Assembly: GCF_002561455.1 (NCBI RefSeq)
Contig: NZ_NTUP01000012.1
Coordinates: 75,200 to 139,199, forward strand
DNA: 64,000 bases
DNA from: Bacillus sp. AFS015802
GTDB taxonomy: Bacteria > Bacillota > Bacilli > Bacillales > Bacillaceae_B
Reading direction: 5' to 3'
The position numbers and the translations under genes were made by a program. Below, piece after piece: positions 51,887 to 60,267 of this stretch. Below the pieces are notes generated by a model. It made no database searches, was not told the DNA's origin, and was given only the letters and a program-made list of their open reading frames with translations. Every line of letters starts with the position of its first letter. Position 1 is the stretch's first letter.

Positions 51887-52696
51887 TTATTTTTCGAAGC
51901 GGTTGTAGGCTCCGTGCATGACAGGTCCTACGTATTCGTTTAGTTTGAAGCCGTGTTTGATGGCGGCTGTGACGAATGTTTTCGCGTTTTGAACGGCTTC
52001 CTTCACGTCTTGTCCATTGGCGAGGTTCGCAGTGATTGCTGCTGCGAAGGTGCACCCAGCTCCGTGATTATAGCTCGTTTCCACCTTTTCTTCCTCAAGA
52101 AGGGTGAATTCGTTTCCGTCATAGAATAAATCGAGGGCTTTGTCATGTTGCAGCTGCTTCCCACCCTTGATGACAACATTCTTCGCGCCAAGGTCGTGAA
52201 TCTTTCTGGCAGCTTCCTTCATTTCTTCAACGGTTTTGATCGGCCCTGTTTCTGCAAGCTGGCCCGCCTCGAACAGGTTAGGGGTGACAACGGTCGCGCG
52301 CTGCAAGAGGTGTTCCCTCATGGCAACGGTTGTTTCAGGGTTTAGTACTTCATCTTCCCCTTTACATACCATCACCGGGTCAATGACGACTTTATTCAAA
52401 CCGAATGCATCGATTTTTTTCGCTGCAAGCTCGATGATTTCAACCGTGCCGAGCATCCCCGTCTTCATGGCATCGATTCCGACAGAAAGGACCGTTTCCA
52501 ATTGTGCTTCCAGTGTATCGAGTGGTAATGGATGAACGTTGTGGTGCCAATGGTTATTCGGGTCCATCGTCACAACAGTGGTAAGGGCCGTCATCCCATA
52601 TACGCCATGCTCCTGGAATGTTTTAAGATCGGCTTGGATCCCTGCGCCTCCGCTCGTGTCGGACCCTGCGATCGTGAGTGTTTTTTTCAATGTCAT
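51887..52696 (-). CDS. pdxK: Pyridoxal/pyridoxine kinase PdxK (ThiD-like)
   Basis: A 269-residue ribokinase-fold enzyme: KTLTIAGSDTSGGAGIQADLKTFQEHGVYGMTALTTVV, VIDPVMVCKGEDEVL near 108, VVTPNLFEA and the C-terminal NHGAGCTFAAAITANLANG (anion hole and catalytic Asp region). It matches B. subtilis PdxK (YwdB), which phosphorylates pyridoxal and hydroxymethylpyrimidine. ATG 52696 follows GGAGGAA; the frame upstream is not used. It lies beside ung as in B. subtilis. Confidence 0.9.
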   Translation of the reverse strand: MTLKKTLTIAGSDTSGGAGIQADLKTFQEHGVYGMTALTTVVTMDPNNHWHHNVHPLPLDTLEAQLETVLSVGIDAMKTGMLGTVEIIELAAKKIDAFGLNKVVIDPVMVCKGEDEVLNPETTVAMREHLLQRATVVTPNLFEAGQLAETGPIKTVEEMKEAARKIHDLGAKNVVIKGGKQLQHDKALDLFYDGNEFTLLEEEKVETSYNHGAGCTFAAAITANLANGQDVKEAVQNAKTFVTAAIKHGFKLNEYVGPVMHGAYNRFEK

Positions 52697-52802
52697 GGTT
52701 GCATTCCTCCTATGAAAATAGCTCGTTATCTTTGTAAAAGTCTGACTAAAGAATATAATATCATCCGGGTAAATACAAATTCTTTTATCTTTAGATGACG
52801 CC

Positions 52803-52841
52803 AAAAAAGACGTCGATTGAGAATCCATCGACGTCTTTTCA
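52803..52841 (-). terminator. Terminator of the stress protein gene
   Basis: AAAAGACGTCGAT and ATCGACGTCTTTT stem, then TT and AT-rich sequence on the minus strand. Confidence 0.85.
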
Positions 52842-52857
52842 AGACTGCTAAATAAAC

Positions 52858-53208
52858 TTAGAAGGGTTTGGCGTTATTCTCCGTTGCTTCTTTGGAAGCG
52901 ACGATGACCAGCTTTCCTTTATCCAGTTCTTCTTCATAGGCGTCGGCCTCTGCCTGATTCATGCCGACAGACTTCATTTTCGAACGCAGTTCATCTCCGC
53001 GGCTGTTGAACATATTACCCATGGATTCGATGATTCCCTGCTCCTTGATACCAGTGGATTCCGTATGCGTTGCCTCTGTGATGTGCTTAGAGCGATGTTT
53101 GTCATGAGCGAATACGTAGATGTCATCTTTCGTATAACCTTCACTTGTGAACATTTCGATTTCCTTTTTCGCTTCTACCACATTTTCAGCTGTTTGAACT
53201 TTATACAT
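52858..53208 (-). CDS. General stress protein 17M-like (YflT-type)
   Basis: A 116-residue protein of the YflT/general stress protein family: MYKVQTAENVVEAKKEIEMF, then GYTKDDIYVFAHDKHRS and MGMNQAEADAYEEELDKGKLVIVAS-like end. Start ATG 53208 is chosen because GGAGG has good spacing to it and is too close to 53214. A SigB-type promoter is just upstream. Function in the cell is unknown. Confidence 0.82.
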   Translation of the reverse strand: MYKVQTAENVVEAKKEIEMFTSEGYTKDDIYVFAHDKHRSKHITEATHTESTGIKEQGIIESMGNMFNSRGDELRSKMKSVGMNQAEADAYEEELDKGKLVIVASKEATENNAKPF

Positions 53209-53243
53209 ATTCATTACCTCCACTTTTTTGTCTTGTCCCTTCT

Positions 53244-53268
53244 TTTCCCGGTACTGTAAAATTCAAAC
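53244..53268 (-). promoter_or_regulatory. SigB-type promoter of the stress gene
   Basis: Minus strand GTTTGA (53263-53268), 13 bases, GGGAAA (53244-53249), very close to the SigB consensus GTTTAA-N13/15-GGGWAW. Confidence 0.75.
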
Positions 53269-53357
53269 TTTCCAAAATATAGAAATGTTTTTTAGAGAAT
53301 AATGGTTTCCAAGATTCTACATTATTTCCTATAATAGAAGAGAGGAAGGTGAAGGAA

Positions 53358-54116
53358 TTGACAAGCCAATACAAAAAAATACAAGAAATCGAAGCAATCC
53401 TGGCTGACTTGAAAGCGACTGAAAGAGAAACCGGCGCCTCTATGGCCATTGATAATAGAAGCAGCAGACATATCACTCCATGGAGATTAGTCCCATCACT
53501 CCTGTCACTCTGGAAAAAGAGGGTGGTGCTGATCTTTCTGGCAGTCCTCCTGTTGGCTGGGGGAGCATCATTAGGGATCTACTCATGGCTATCCGGCTCT
53601 ACTTTTACAGAAGAAAGGGGCTCGTTTGTGGAACGGATTCAAGAGATGAGCTCACTGGCTACGGCCCAGGGGTTTGTGAAGGCAGTGATCGAGCAGGAGG
53701 ATAATCAATTGTTCGGGAAAGAAATCAATGCGGATCTTCCCGGCACGGAACGGAAGCTTCTGATGGTCGTTCCCGGGACCGTTCTCGCAGGGGTCGATTT
53801 ACAAGGTATCGATGAGAGGGATATAGTAGTGAATGAAGAAAAGAAAGAAATTCAACTGACCCTGCCCCGTGCGGAGATCCTTCAGGAACCGTCGATCGAT
53901 ACGGACAACATCAAGACGTTCTCAGTAGAAGGGATCTTCCGGAATGATGTGGACTGGAATGAAGGCTTTGCCCTTGCAGAGGTGGCAAAGGACCAAATCA
54001 GTCAGGAAGCGGTCGAGCAGGGAATCCTTCAAGCCGCTGAGAAAAACGCAGAAAAATCATTGAAGGGTTTCTTTGAACAATTAGGATACAGCGTGACGAT
54101 TAATTTTCAAAACTAG
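53358..54116 (+). CDS. DUF4230-domain membrane-anchored protein
   Basis: About 252 residues. A cytoplasmic segment (to about residue 50) is followed by one membrane helix (VVLIFLAVLLLAGGASLGIYSWL) and an extracytoplasmic DUF4230 domain (LLMVVPGTVLAGVDLQGIDERDIVV, KTFSVEGIFRNDVDWNEGFALAEVAK). No activity is known. TTG 53358 has AAGGTGA at better spacing than GTG 53349. It is followed after 12 bases by ung. Confidence 0.78.
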   Translation: MTSQYKKIQEIEAILADLKATERETGASMAIDNRSSRHITPWRLVPSLLSLWKKRVVLIFLAVLLLAGGASLGIYSWLSGSTFTEERGSFVERIQEMSSLATAQGFVKAVIEQEDNQLFGKEINADLPGTERKLLMVVPGTVLAGVDLQGIDERDIVVNEEKKEIQLTLPRAEILQEPSIDTDNIKTFSVEGIFRNDVDWNEGFALAEVAKDQISQEAVEQGILQAAEKNAEKSLKGFFEQLGYSVTINFQN

Positions 54117-54128
54117 AAGGGGTGTCTA

Positions 54129-54806
54129 TTGGTGACGGCAATTTTTCAAAATGATTGGGCACACGTTCTGGAAGATGAACTACAGAAGGAGTACTACGGG
54201 AATTTAAGAGAATGGCTGAAGGGAGAGTATGATTCTACCATCACCCATCCTCCCATGCACGACATTTTCAATGCTTTTCACTACACGGCCTTTGAAGATG
54301 TGAAGGTCGTCTTACTTGGACAGGATCCGTATCATGGGCCAAATCAGGCAGAAGGATTAAGCTTCTCTGTGAAAAAAGGGATCAAGATCCCTCCGTCCTT
54401 ACGAAATATGTACAAAGAGCTTCAAGAGGATATTGGCTGTCCGATTCCCCCTCACGGCTCACTGGTAAAATGGGCAGAGCAGGGTGTCCTGTTATTGAAT
54501 ACAGTGCTGACCGTTCAGGACGGGAAGGCCCACTCCCACAGGGGGAAGGGGTGGGAGAAGTTCACCGATCATGTCATTTCCTTATTGAATGAGCGGGAGA
54601 AGCCGCTGGTGTTTATTTTATGGGGGAAGCCTGCTCAAGGGAAGCAGTCCCTTATCGATTCATCCAGGCATTATATTGTGACGGCGCCCCACCCAAGTCC
54701 GTTATCGGCTCATCGGGGATTCTTTGGCAGCAGGCCTTATTCCAAAACGAACGGGTTTCTCCGGGAACAGGGAATGGGCGAAATCGACTGGTGTATCGAA
54801 GAGTGA
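54129..54806 (+). CDS. ung: Uracil-DNA glycosylase
   Basis: Ung, 225 residues, removes uracil from DNA. Motifs: [22 protein letters not shown] near residue 60 (catalytic Asp), [27 protein letters not shown] near 120, [12 protein letters not shown] and the end [23 protein letters not shown] near 185 with the catalytic His. Start TTG 54129 (AAGGGG RBS) or GTG 54132. The parS site begins directly after the stop. This is the B. subtilis ung (ywdG) locus. Confidence 0.97.
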   Translation: MVTAIFQNDWAHVLEDELQKEYYGNLREWLKGEYDSTITHPPMHDIFNAFHYTAFEDVKVVLLGQDPYHGPNQAEGLSFSVKKGIKIPPSLRNMYKELQEDIGCPIPPHGSLVKWAEQGVLLLNTVLTVQDGKAHSHRGKGWEKFTDHVISLLNEREKPLVFILWGKPAQGKQSLIDSSRHYIVTAPHPSPLSAHRGFFGSRPYSKTNGFLREQGMGEIDWCIEE

Positions 54807-54822
54807 TGTTTCACGTGAAACA
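54807..54822. promoter_or_regulatory. parS site (perfect match)
   Basis: TGTTTCACGTGAAACA matches the Bacillus Spo0J/ParB parS consensus at all 16 positions. It starts directly after the ung stop codon. Confidence 0.9.
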
Positions 54823-54842
54823 CTTTGAGGGAGGAAGGCTGT

Positions 54843-55019
54843 GTGAAAAAGGAAGAAAGGATCAACTGCTTCCAATGTCACTACTTTTATACGACGTGGG
54901 AGCAGGCCCATCCGAGGGGATGCAAGGGCTACGGGTTTAAAACAAAAGCGATGCCTTCCCTGGTGGTTTTTCAATCCTCGGGAAGCCCGTGCATGAAATT
55001 CAAGCCGAAACAACGCTGA
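54843..55019 (+). CDS. Small Cys-containing protein behind ung
   Basis: A 58-residue protein (VKKEERINCFQCHYFYTTWE...) with CFQC near the start and two further Cys (PRGCKGYGF, SGSPCMKF), suggesting a small metal-binding fold. GTG 54843 with RBS GAGGAAGG. The gene lies after ung and the parS site. I do not know a function for it. Confidence 0.65.
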   Translation: MKKEERINCFQCHYFYTTWEQAHPRGCKGYGFKTKAMPSLVVFQSSGSPCMKFKPKQR

Positions 55020-55092
55020 TGATATATTTGCGAAATCCTTCAATAAGAATTAGGATAAAGACGTACATACTGCGTGGAAGGAGTCAACGATC

Positions 55093-55380
55093 GTGAATAT
55101 CCCACATCAATCATTAATCAAAAAAATCGAACATGAACTCGGGAAAGCGAAGTCGGCAGAAAAGGCCCAGCATATCCGTGAGCATGTGTATTCAATAAAA
55201 GCACTATGTGAAGTGCTGCTAGAGGAAAACCAGGCGGTCAGTGCCGCGCCGGTGTATTCTCAACCTCAGCAACCCTATTTTCAGCAATCACAGCCGGTTC
55301 AGAAACCCGTCACCATTCAGAAGGAAGAGCCCCTTGAAACGGATGACGGAGCCAACGGCAATTCATTATTTGACTTTTAG
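55093..55380 (+). CDS. ywdI: YwdI-family protein
   Basis: A 95-residue protein that matches YwdI: helical N-terminus (MNIPHQSLIKKIEHELGKAK, AQHIREHVYSIKALCEVLLEENQ) and a Gln/Pro-rich tail. Starts at GTG 55093 behind AAGGAG. The ung-ywdI-ywdK order is as in B. subtilis. Function unknown. Confidence 0.85.
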   Translation: MNIPHQSLIKKIEHELGKAKSAEKAQHIREHVYSIKALCEVLLEENQAVSAAPVYSQPQQPYFQQSQPVQKPVTIQKEEPLETDDGANGNSLFDF

Positions 55381-55395
55381 CCCAGGAGGTTCATC

Positions 55396-55767
55396 ATGAA
55401 AACATTTATCATTATCGGAGCCATCAACGCCTTTCTATCCGTAGCACTGGGAGCTTTCGGTGCCCACGCGCTGGAAGGGAAGATTTCACAGAAATACATC
55501 GATACGTGGAACACAGGCGTTCTCTATCAGATGTTCCATGCCATCGGAATTCTCATCGTCGGAGTGCTGATGGGGAATGTCACACCAACAGCACTGCTTT
55601 CCTGGTCAGGCTGGCTGATGCTGATCGGCACGGTTCTTTTCTCAGGCAGCCTTTATGTACTGAGCCTCTCAGGCATTAAGGTCCTCGGGGCGATCACACC
55701 CCTTGGAGGAGTCAGCTTCCTCGCAGCCTGGGTACTCCTGATTGTATTCGCGGCGAAAACATTATAA
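55396..55767 (+). CDS. ywdK: DUF423 membrane protein YwdK
   Basis: A 123-residue DUF423 membrane protein with four hydrophobic helices: IIIGAINAFLSVALGAFGAHALEGKISQ at the start, VLYQMFHAIGILIVGVLMGN and VLGAITPLGGVSFLAAWVLLI at the end. The AFGAHAL motif is characteristic. Function unknown. RBS AGGAGG before ATG 55396, only 15 bases after ywdI. Confidence 0.88.
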   Translation: MKTFIIIGAINAFLSVALGAFGAHALEGKISQKYIDTWNTGVLYQMFHAIGILIVGVLMGNVTPTALLSWSGWLMLIGTVLFSGSLYVLSLSGIKVLGAITPLGGVSFLAAWVLLIVFAAKTL

Positions 55768-55774
55768 ACATGAA

Positions 55775-55818
55775 AATACCCTGTAAGGAAGTGGATTTCC
55801 TTACAGGGTGTTTTTTTT
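55775..55818. terminator. Bidirectional terminator between ywdK and gerQ
   Basis: ACCCTGTAAGGAA and TTCCTTACAGGGT form a strong stem, then a long T run on the plus strand; A-rich on the other side. Confidence 0.85.
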
Positions 55819-56290
55819 AGCGTTGCGAATAGGATTGCATAGATCCGCCTGCACCATATGGATATTCATACTCGATTTCTTCATCGAATGTAATATAATC
55901 TAAGTAAATCATGGGAATGAGGTACCGTGTCCCTGTTTGTGGATCGCTCAGGATCAGGTGATCCCGGCCGGCGGCTTCAATGATCCCTTTGAAAATCTTG
56001 GCATTCCATTCCTTATTGTTTTCAAAAGTAGTATACACCGTCGCTACCTTTCCTTTATTCAACCTGAGAATATTCTCGATGTACGACTCCTCGATGGGAA
56101 GCATTCCCGGAACATTTTGAGAAGGTGCCGGAGCATTCGTCGGTGAAGGAATTTGAAAGCCTCCACCACCTTGTTGCTGTGGATAATACTGTCCCTGTCC
56201 TTGCCCACCACTGTAATACTGCTGACCATAAGGATTATAGGCAGATTGATTATACCCTTGCATATACGGGTTTGATTGTTGGTTCGCCAA
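55817..56290 (-). CDS. gerQ: Spore coat protein GerQ
   Basis: A 157-residue spore coat protein. The N-terminal part is Gln/Gly/Tyr-rich (QGYNQSAYNPYGQQYYSGGQ) and the C-terminal half is the conserved GerQ domain (LPIEESYIENILRLNKGKVATVYTTFENN...YLIPMIYLDYITFDEEIEYEYP). In B. subtilis GerQ is needed to place CwlJ in the coat and is cross-linked by Tgl through its lysines. It follows cwlJ in one operon. Confidence 0.95.
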   Translation of the reverse strand: MANQQSNPYMQGYNQSAYNPYGQQYYSGGQGQGQYYPQQQGGGGFQIPSPTNAPAPSQNVPGMLPIEESYIENILRLNKGKVATVYTTFENNKEWNAKIFKGIIEAAGRDHLILSDPQTGTRYLIPMIYLDYITFDEEIEYEYPYGAGGSMQSYSQR

Positions 56291-56314
56291 ACCGAATACC
56301 TCCTTTGAGTGAAA

Positions 56315-56737
56315 TTAATATACTTTCGGACAATCACCTTGAGTGGGTTGATAGAAGCAGTGGGATTTGAAACGTCCCGCGTTGGACTGGTTATACCACT
56401 CGGCCGGGCAATTACCTGCGGGCTTAAAGAACCAAAGGGAATACGACGCAGGGTGATACCTGCTGCCTTTAATAGTCTTCCGCGCCAAGTCGATTTCCTT
56501 TTGCCGTGCCCGTTGATAAAAGTAACCTTTCTGGGTTGCTTCGAATCCACCCGGACTCTGAAACACCATATCCTGAAGACTCGCCAATTTCTTGAAGTCA
56601 AGGCAATCAGACCGGACCCGGTTCACCCCGACATTCCCTACCATCAGCATACCCTGCTGTCCTTCACCCTCGGCTTCAGCCCTCATCAGTCGAGCCAGGA
56701 GCTTTACTTCCTTCTCGTTATAAGGAATAACAGCCAT
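56315..56737 (-). CDS. cwlJ: Cell wall hydrolase CwlJ
   Basis: A 140-residue spore cortex-lytic enzyme of the SleB/CwlJ family that is activated by Ca-dipicolinate during germination. Visible: VKLLARLMRAEAEGEGQQGMLMVGNVGVNRV (catalytic Glu), FQSPGGFEATQKGYFYQRA and the end YSLWFFKPAGNCPAEWYNQS..GRFKSHCFYQP. No signal peptide, as usual for CwlJ. RBS GAGGTGGG precedes ATG 56737. It is first in the cwlJ-gerQ pair. Confidence 0.95.
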   Translation of the reverse strand: MAVIPYNEKEVKLLARLMRAEAEGEGQQGMLMVGNVGVNRVRSDCLDFKKLASLQDMVFQSPGGFEATQKGYFYQRARQKEIDLARKTIKGSRYHPASYSLWFFKPAGNCPAEWYNQSNAGRFKSHCFYQPTQGDCPKVY

Positions 56738-57050
56738 CTTCCCACCTCACTTTAGAAGATGCTATGTCTCACTATTTCATGTCTATGTGGGGGGAGAATA
56801 ATATATTCGTGTGTTTTTGTTATGAAGAGGAGGACTTTTTTGAAAGGCTGATTTCGCAGAAGTTACTCTTAAGTACAGGAGACTTCGAAGGTCTATCAAC
56901 TGAACACCTTGGAGTATGTTGGGTGTGTATTATAAGTGTAATTATATATGTCTATTTAAGAAACTCACGCCCCGCGGAAAGCGAGCACCTGGAACGGAAA
57001 TCAACCAACACCTTTCCCTTAAAAAAACAATTTTCACAAAAGAGCCTTAA
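56738..57050. other. Intergenic region between cwlJ and hemQ
   Basis: About 300 bases without a convincing gene; the long plus-strand open frame here runs into the hemQ gene and has no family or good RBS. The region contains a half copy of the intergenic repeat at 56962-57010. A sporulation promoter for cwlJ is expected but I cannot point to one. Confidence 0.5.
56962..57010 (-). repeat. Half copy of the intergenic repeat
   Basis: On the minus strand GTTGGTTGATTTCCG(T)TCC, then AGGTGCTCGCTTTCCGCGGGG and CGTGAGTT repeat the left part of the full copy at 40865-41003 with few changes, then the similarity stops. Confidence 0.75.
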
Positions 57051-57089
57051 TAAAAAAACGACAAGCCACAGGGAAGGACTTGTCGTTTG
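57051..57089 (-). terminator. Terminator of hemQ
   Basis: AACGACAAG and CTTGTCGTT stem with a T run on the minus strand. Confidence 0.8.
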
Positions 57090-57097
57090 TCATGTAT

Positions 57098-57844
57098 TTA
57101 GTTCACGTGAAGGAATTTTGAAATGGCTTCTTCTTTTAATAGATTTCCTACGTAGAAGGCACCGAATTCGCCGTAGCGTGCACTTACTTCATCAAAGCGC
57201 ATTTCGTACACAAGCTTTTTGAATTGAAGGACATCATCGGCGAACAGGGTCACACCCCATTCGTAATCATCGAAACCAACAGAACCAGTGATGATCTGCT
57301 TTACTTTTCCTGCGTACTGGCGACCGATCATACCATGGCTTCTCATCATGTCACGACGCTCTTCCATCGGAAGCATGTACCAGTTATCATTCCCTTGGCG
57401 ACGCTTGTCCATCGGATAGAAGCAAATATGGTTCGCTTTCGGAAGGATCGGGTAGATGCGTTCCTGCACATACGGATTCTCGTAAGGGTCACCCTCTGAA
57501 GGCATGTAGTTGCCGAGTTCCACTACAGAAACATATGAGAATGTAGGGATCGTGAATTCAGCGATTTTCAACTTATTGAATTCATTTTCCAGCTCATTTA
57601 ATTCTTCCATTGTAGGACGAAGGATCATCAGCATGAAGTCCGCTTTTTGCCCAACGATCGTGTATAGGGCATGACTTCCTTCCTTCGCATCCTGCGTTGA
57701 GTTCATGCGATCTAAGAAACGATGGAATTCTGAAATCGCCGAGGCTCTTTCTTCACTCGGAAGCATCTTCCAAGAAGTCCAGTCCATCGCTCGAAAATCA
57801 TGCAGGGAATACCAACCATCTAATGTTTGTGCCGGTTCTGCCAA
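57098..57844 (-). CDS. hemQ: Coproheme decarboxylase HemQ
   Basis: HemQ (YwfI), 248 residues, makes heme b from coproheme by two oxidative decarboxylations; the last step of the coproporphyrin-dependent heme pathway. Features: [18 protein letters not shown] at the start, [19 protein letters not shown] near 100, and [30 protein letters not shown] with the heme-binding His near 175 region. Start TTG 57844 fits AAGGAG; GTG 57853 is closer to it. Next to pta, as in B. subtilis. Confidence 0.93.
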   Translation of the reverse strand: MAEPAQTLDGWYSLHDFRAMDWTSWKMLPSEERASAISEFHRFLDRMNSTQDAKEGSHALYTIVGQKADFMLMILRPTMEELNELENEFNKLKIAEFTIPTFSYVSVVELGNYMPSEGDPYENPYVQERIYPILPKANHICFYPMDKRRQGNDNWYMLPMEERRDMMRSHGMIGRQYAGKVKQIITGSVGFDDYEWGVTLFADDVLQFKKLVYEMRFDEVSARYGEFGAFYVGNLLKEEAISKFLHVN

Positions 57845-58061
57845 CGTAATCACTCCTTAAAGTACTTTTTCCAACTTTACTATATCATAGTTTGACCGCA
57901 GAAGAAGAATACAAAACCCAATGTCGGTAAAATGGCACAAATAGTGGATAGCCGAGTGATTTCTGGAACACACTATCCTCGTAGATTGTTACATAGGCTT
58001 AGGAATGTGGAAGAGAGGGTAAAAGGAAACGGGAATTATTAGAAAACAAAGACTTTTGTTG

Positions 58062-58116
58062 TGAAATCGGTATCATTTCTCCTTTTCCTTGAATTCCTAT
58101 ATGAGAAGAGTATTCT
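58062..58116 (+). promoter_or_regulatory. pta promoter with CcpA cre site
   Basis: TGAAATCGGTATCA (58062-58075) fits the cre consensus TGWAANCGNTNWCA at all 14 positions. TTGAAT (58089-58094), 16 bases, TATTCT (58111-58116) are a likely promoter. The cre centre lies about 55 bases before the likely start, the position used for CcpA activation of pta in B. subtilis. Confidence 0.75.
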
Positions 58117-58152
58117 AAGATTGGATATGTATAAATCAAGGAGGTTCCTCTA

Positions 58153-59124
58153 TTGAGCAACTTATTTACAACACTAACAGATAAAGTAAAAGGCAAAGAG
58201 CTGAAAATCGTTTTTCCTGAGGGGACAGACGAACGCATTTTAACAGCGGCATCCCGTCTGGCGGGCGACGGCATCCTGACACCGATCGTTGTCGGAAACG
58301 TGGATGAAGTAAATGCAAAAGCAGACGAGCTTGGTGTGAAGCTTGACGGATGTGACGTGGTCGATCCCGCATCATTCGCTGGAATGGACGAGCTTGTCAA
58401 AGCATTCGTTGAACGTCGTAAAGGAAAAGCAACGGAAGAAGATGCGAAGAAAATCCTGTTGGATGGCAACTACTTCGGAACAATGCTTGTCTACACAGGA
58501 CAGGCCCACGGTCTTGTAAGCGGCGCAGCCCACTCAACGGCTGACACGGTTCGCCCGGCCCTTCAGATCATCAAGACAAAAGAAGGCGTACGCAAAACAT
58601 CCGGTGTCTTCATCATGGTGCGTGAAGACGAAAAGTATGTATTCGCTGACTGTGCGATCAACATCACACCTGACAGCCAGGATCTTGCTGAAATCGCAAT
58701 CGAAAGTGGAAAGACAGCTGAGATGTTCGACATCGATCCACGCGTTGCGATGCTGAGCTTCTCGACAAAAGGTTCGGCAAAATCACCGGAAACGGAAAAA
58801 GTGGTTGAAGCCGTCTCTATCGCAAAAGAAAAAGCACCACAACTGACAGTCGACGGTGAATTCCAATTCGACGCTGCCTTCGTTCCATCAGTAGCAGAGA
58901 AAAAAGCACCGGGTGCAGACATCCAAGGCAATGCGAACGTATTCGTATTCCCAAGCCTGGAAGCTGGTAACATCGGATACAAAATCGCCCAGCGCCTCGG
59001 AAACTTCGAAGCAGTCGGACCGATCCTTCAAGGATTGAACGCTCCTGTGAACGATCTTTCACGCGGTTGTAACGAAGAAGATGTGTATAAGCTTGCATTG
59101 ATTACGGCTGCTCAGGCGCTGTAA
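58153..59124 (+). CDS. pta: Phosphate acetyltransferase
   Basis: Pta, 323 residues, converts acetyl-CoA and phosphate to acetyl phosphate in overflow metabolism. The fold is shown by LKIVFPEGTDERILTAASRLA near residue 17, TMLVYTGQAHGLVSGAAHSTADTVRPALQII near 117, FADCAINITPDSQDLAEIAIES near 175 and AQRLGNFEAVGPILQGLNAPVNDLSRGC near 280. Start TTG 58153 with AAGGAGG. It is a single gene with a CcpA-type promoter, next to hemQ as in B. subtilis. Confidence 0.97.
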   Translation: MSNLFTTLTDKVKGKELKIVFPEGTDERILTAASRLAGDGILTPIVVGNVDEVNAKADELGVKLDGCDVVDPASFAGMDELVKAFVERRKGKATEEDAKKILLDGNYFGTMLVYTGQAHGLVSGAAHSTADTVRPALQIIKTKEGVRKTSGVFIMVREDEKYVFADCAINITPDSQDLAEIAIESGKTAEMFDIDPRVAMLSFSTKGSAKSPETEKVVEAVSIAKEKAPQLTVDGEFQFDAAFVPSVAEKKAPGADIQGNANVFVFPSLEAGNIGYKIAQRLGNFEAVGPILQGLNAPVNDLSRGCNEEDVYKLALITAAQAL

Positions 59125-59138
59125 GGATATAGATTTAT

Positions 59139-59175
59139 CGGAAAGCCGGATCCTTTTGGGGTTCCGGTTTTTTTG
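59139..59175 (+). terminator. Terminator of pta
   Basis: GCCGGATCC..GGGTTCCGGT-type stem, then TTTTTTT. Confidence 0.75.
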
Positions 59176-59194
59176 TGGTGATGAAAAAAGTTGT

Positions 59195-59257
59195 TTTGCC
59201 TGTTGAATAACGATCTTTTTTTGACAGGTAAAAAAAGATGGAAATTCAACAGGCAAA
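59195..59257. repeat. Nested inverted repeat between pta and lipL
   Basis: TTTGCCTGTTGAAT (59195-59208) pairs with ATTCAACAGGCAAA (59244-59257). Inside, ATCTTTTTTT (59213-59222) pairs with AAAAAAAGAT (59230-59239). The two stems are separated by a symmetric 4/4 internal loop and capped by seven bases. Confidence 0.8.
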
Positions 59258-59366
59258 CTTAACAGGCAATCCCCTTCAAACCTTAAAGAGTGTCCACCCC
59301 CTTTTTTAGCAACCCCACTTTATGTGATATAATGAGCTCGCATGTTGTGAGTGAAGGAGAAGCGTT

Positions 59367-60209
59367 ATGGATAAGGAAAAAGCGTATGCACTGCTTCGTC
59401 AAGACAGATGGAGAGTGATTGATCAATCAAGTTTGGGACCGATGTTCGGGGCCCTGCAGTCGTTTGCCATGGATGACACATTGTGCACGGCAGTCGGAGC
59501 AGGTCAGTCTGATCCGGCGGCGCGCTCATGGGTCCACCATCAAACGGTCGTATTGGGTATTCAGGATACAAAACTGCCCTTTCTTTCTGATGCCTTGAAG
59601 GTGTTGGAAGAGGAAGGCTATCGATATATTGTACGAAACTCAGGTGGATTGGCAGTGGTATTGGATGAAGGGGTACTGAATCTGTCTCTGGTTTTCCCTG
59701 ACTCTGAAAAAGGGATCGACATTAACCGCGGCTACGATGCCATGTGGTTACTGATCAAGGACATGTTCAAGGACTTTGACGTGGCAATAGAAGCGAAGGA
59801 GATCACCCGCTCCTATTGCCCCGGAAGCTATGACCTTAGCATCCGTGACCGGAAATTTGCAGGCATTTCCCAGCGGAGGATCCGGAATGGCGTAGCCGTC
59901 CAGGTGTATCTCTGCGTCAACGGAAGCGGTTCTGAACGGGCGGGTCTCATCCAGCGTTTTTATGAGACGGGGCTGAAGAATGGGACGACGAAGTTCACGT
60001 TTCCGGATATCGATCCCGACGTGATGGCATCGTTAACGGAGCTCCTTGGAGCCGAATTATCGATTCAGGATGTGATGCTCCGCTTCCTGCAGTCTCTGAA
60101 AGGGTTCAGCGGCGAATTTTACAGCAGTGCCCTTCAGGGGGAAGAGTATGGGATGTACGAGATGTATTATCAGCGGGTCGTTGATCGGAATGAGAAGGTG
60201 TTGGGATAA
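59367..60209 (+). CDS. lipL: Octanoyl-[GcvH]:protein N-octanoyltransferase LipL
   Basis: LipL (YwfL), 280 residues, moves octanoyl from GcvH to E2 subunits in lipoate metabolism. It belongs to the biotin/lipoate ligase fold: [26 protein letters not shown] near 35, [24 protein letters not shown] near 88 and the catalytic Cys in [31 protein letters not shown] near 150. RBS AAGGAG lies before ATG 59367. The order pta-lipL is conserved in B. subtilis. Confidence 0.93.
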   Translation: MDKEKAYALLRQDRWRVIDQSSLGPMFGALQSFAMDDTLCTAVGAGQSDPAARSWVHHQTVVLGIQDTKLPFLSDALKVLEEEGYRYIVRNSGGLAVVLDEGVLNLSLVFPDSEKGIDINRGYDAMWLLIKDMFKDFDVAIEAKEITRSYCPGSYDLSIRDRKFAGISQRRIRNGVAVQVYLCVNGSGSERAGLIQRFYETGLKNGTTKFTFPDIDPDVMASLTELLGAELSIQDVMLRFLQSLKGFSGEFYSSALQGEEYGMYEMYYQRVVDRNEKVLG

Positions 60210-60213
60210 TGTG

Positions 60214-60253
60214 GAGAGCTGGACTTCGGTTTATATCGGAGCCCAGCTTTTTT
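60214..60253 (+). terminator. Terminator of lipL
   Basis: AGCTGG-ACTTCGG pairs with CGGAG-CCCAGCT (wobble), then TTTTTT. Confidence 0.75.
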
Positions 60254-60267
60254 GGATGTAATTGGAA

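Noticed and set aside
57100-57115. parS-like sequence around TTCACGTGAA
   Set aside because: Only about 12 of 16 bases match and it lies inside the hemQ coding end (Phe-Leu-His-Val-Asn codons), so it is probably chance.
56764-57222. 152-residue plus-strand open frame
   Set aside because: It crosses the repeat element and the hemQ terminator and runs antisense into hemQ.
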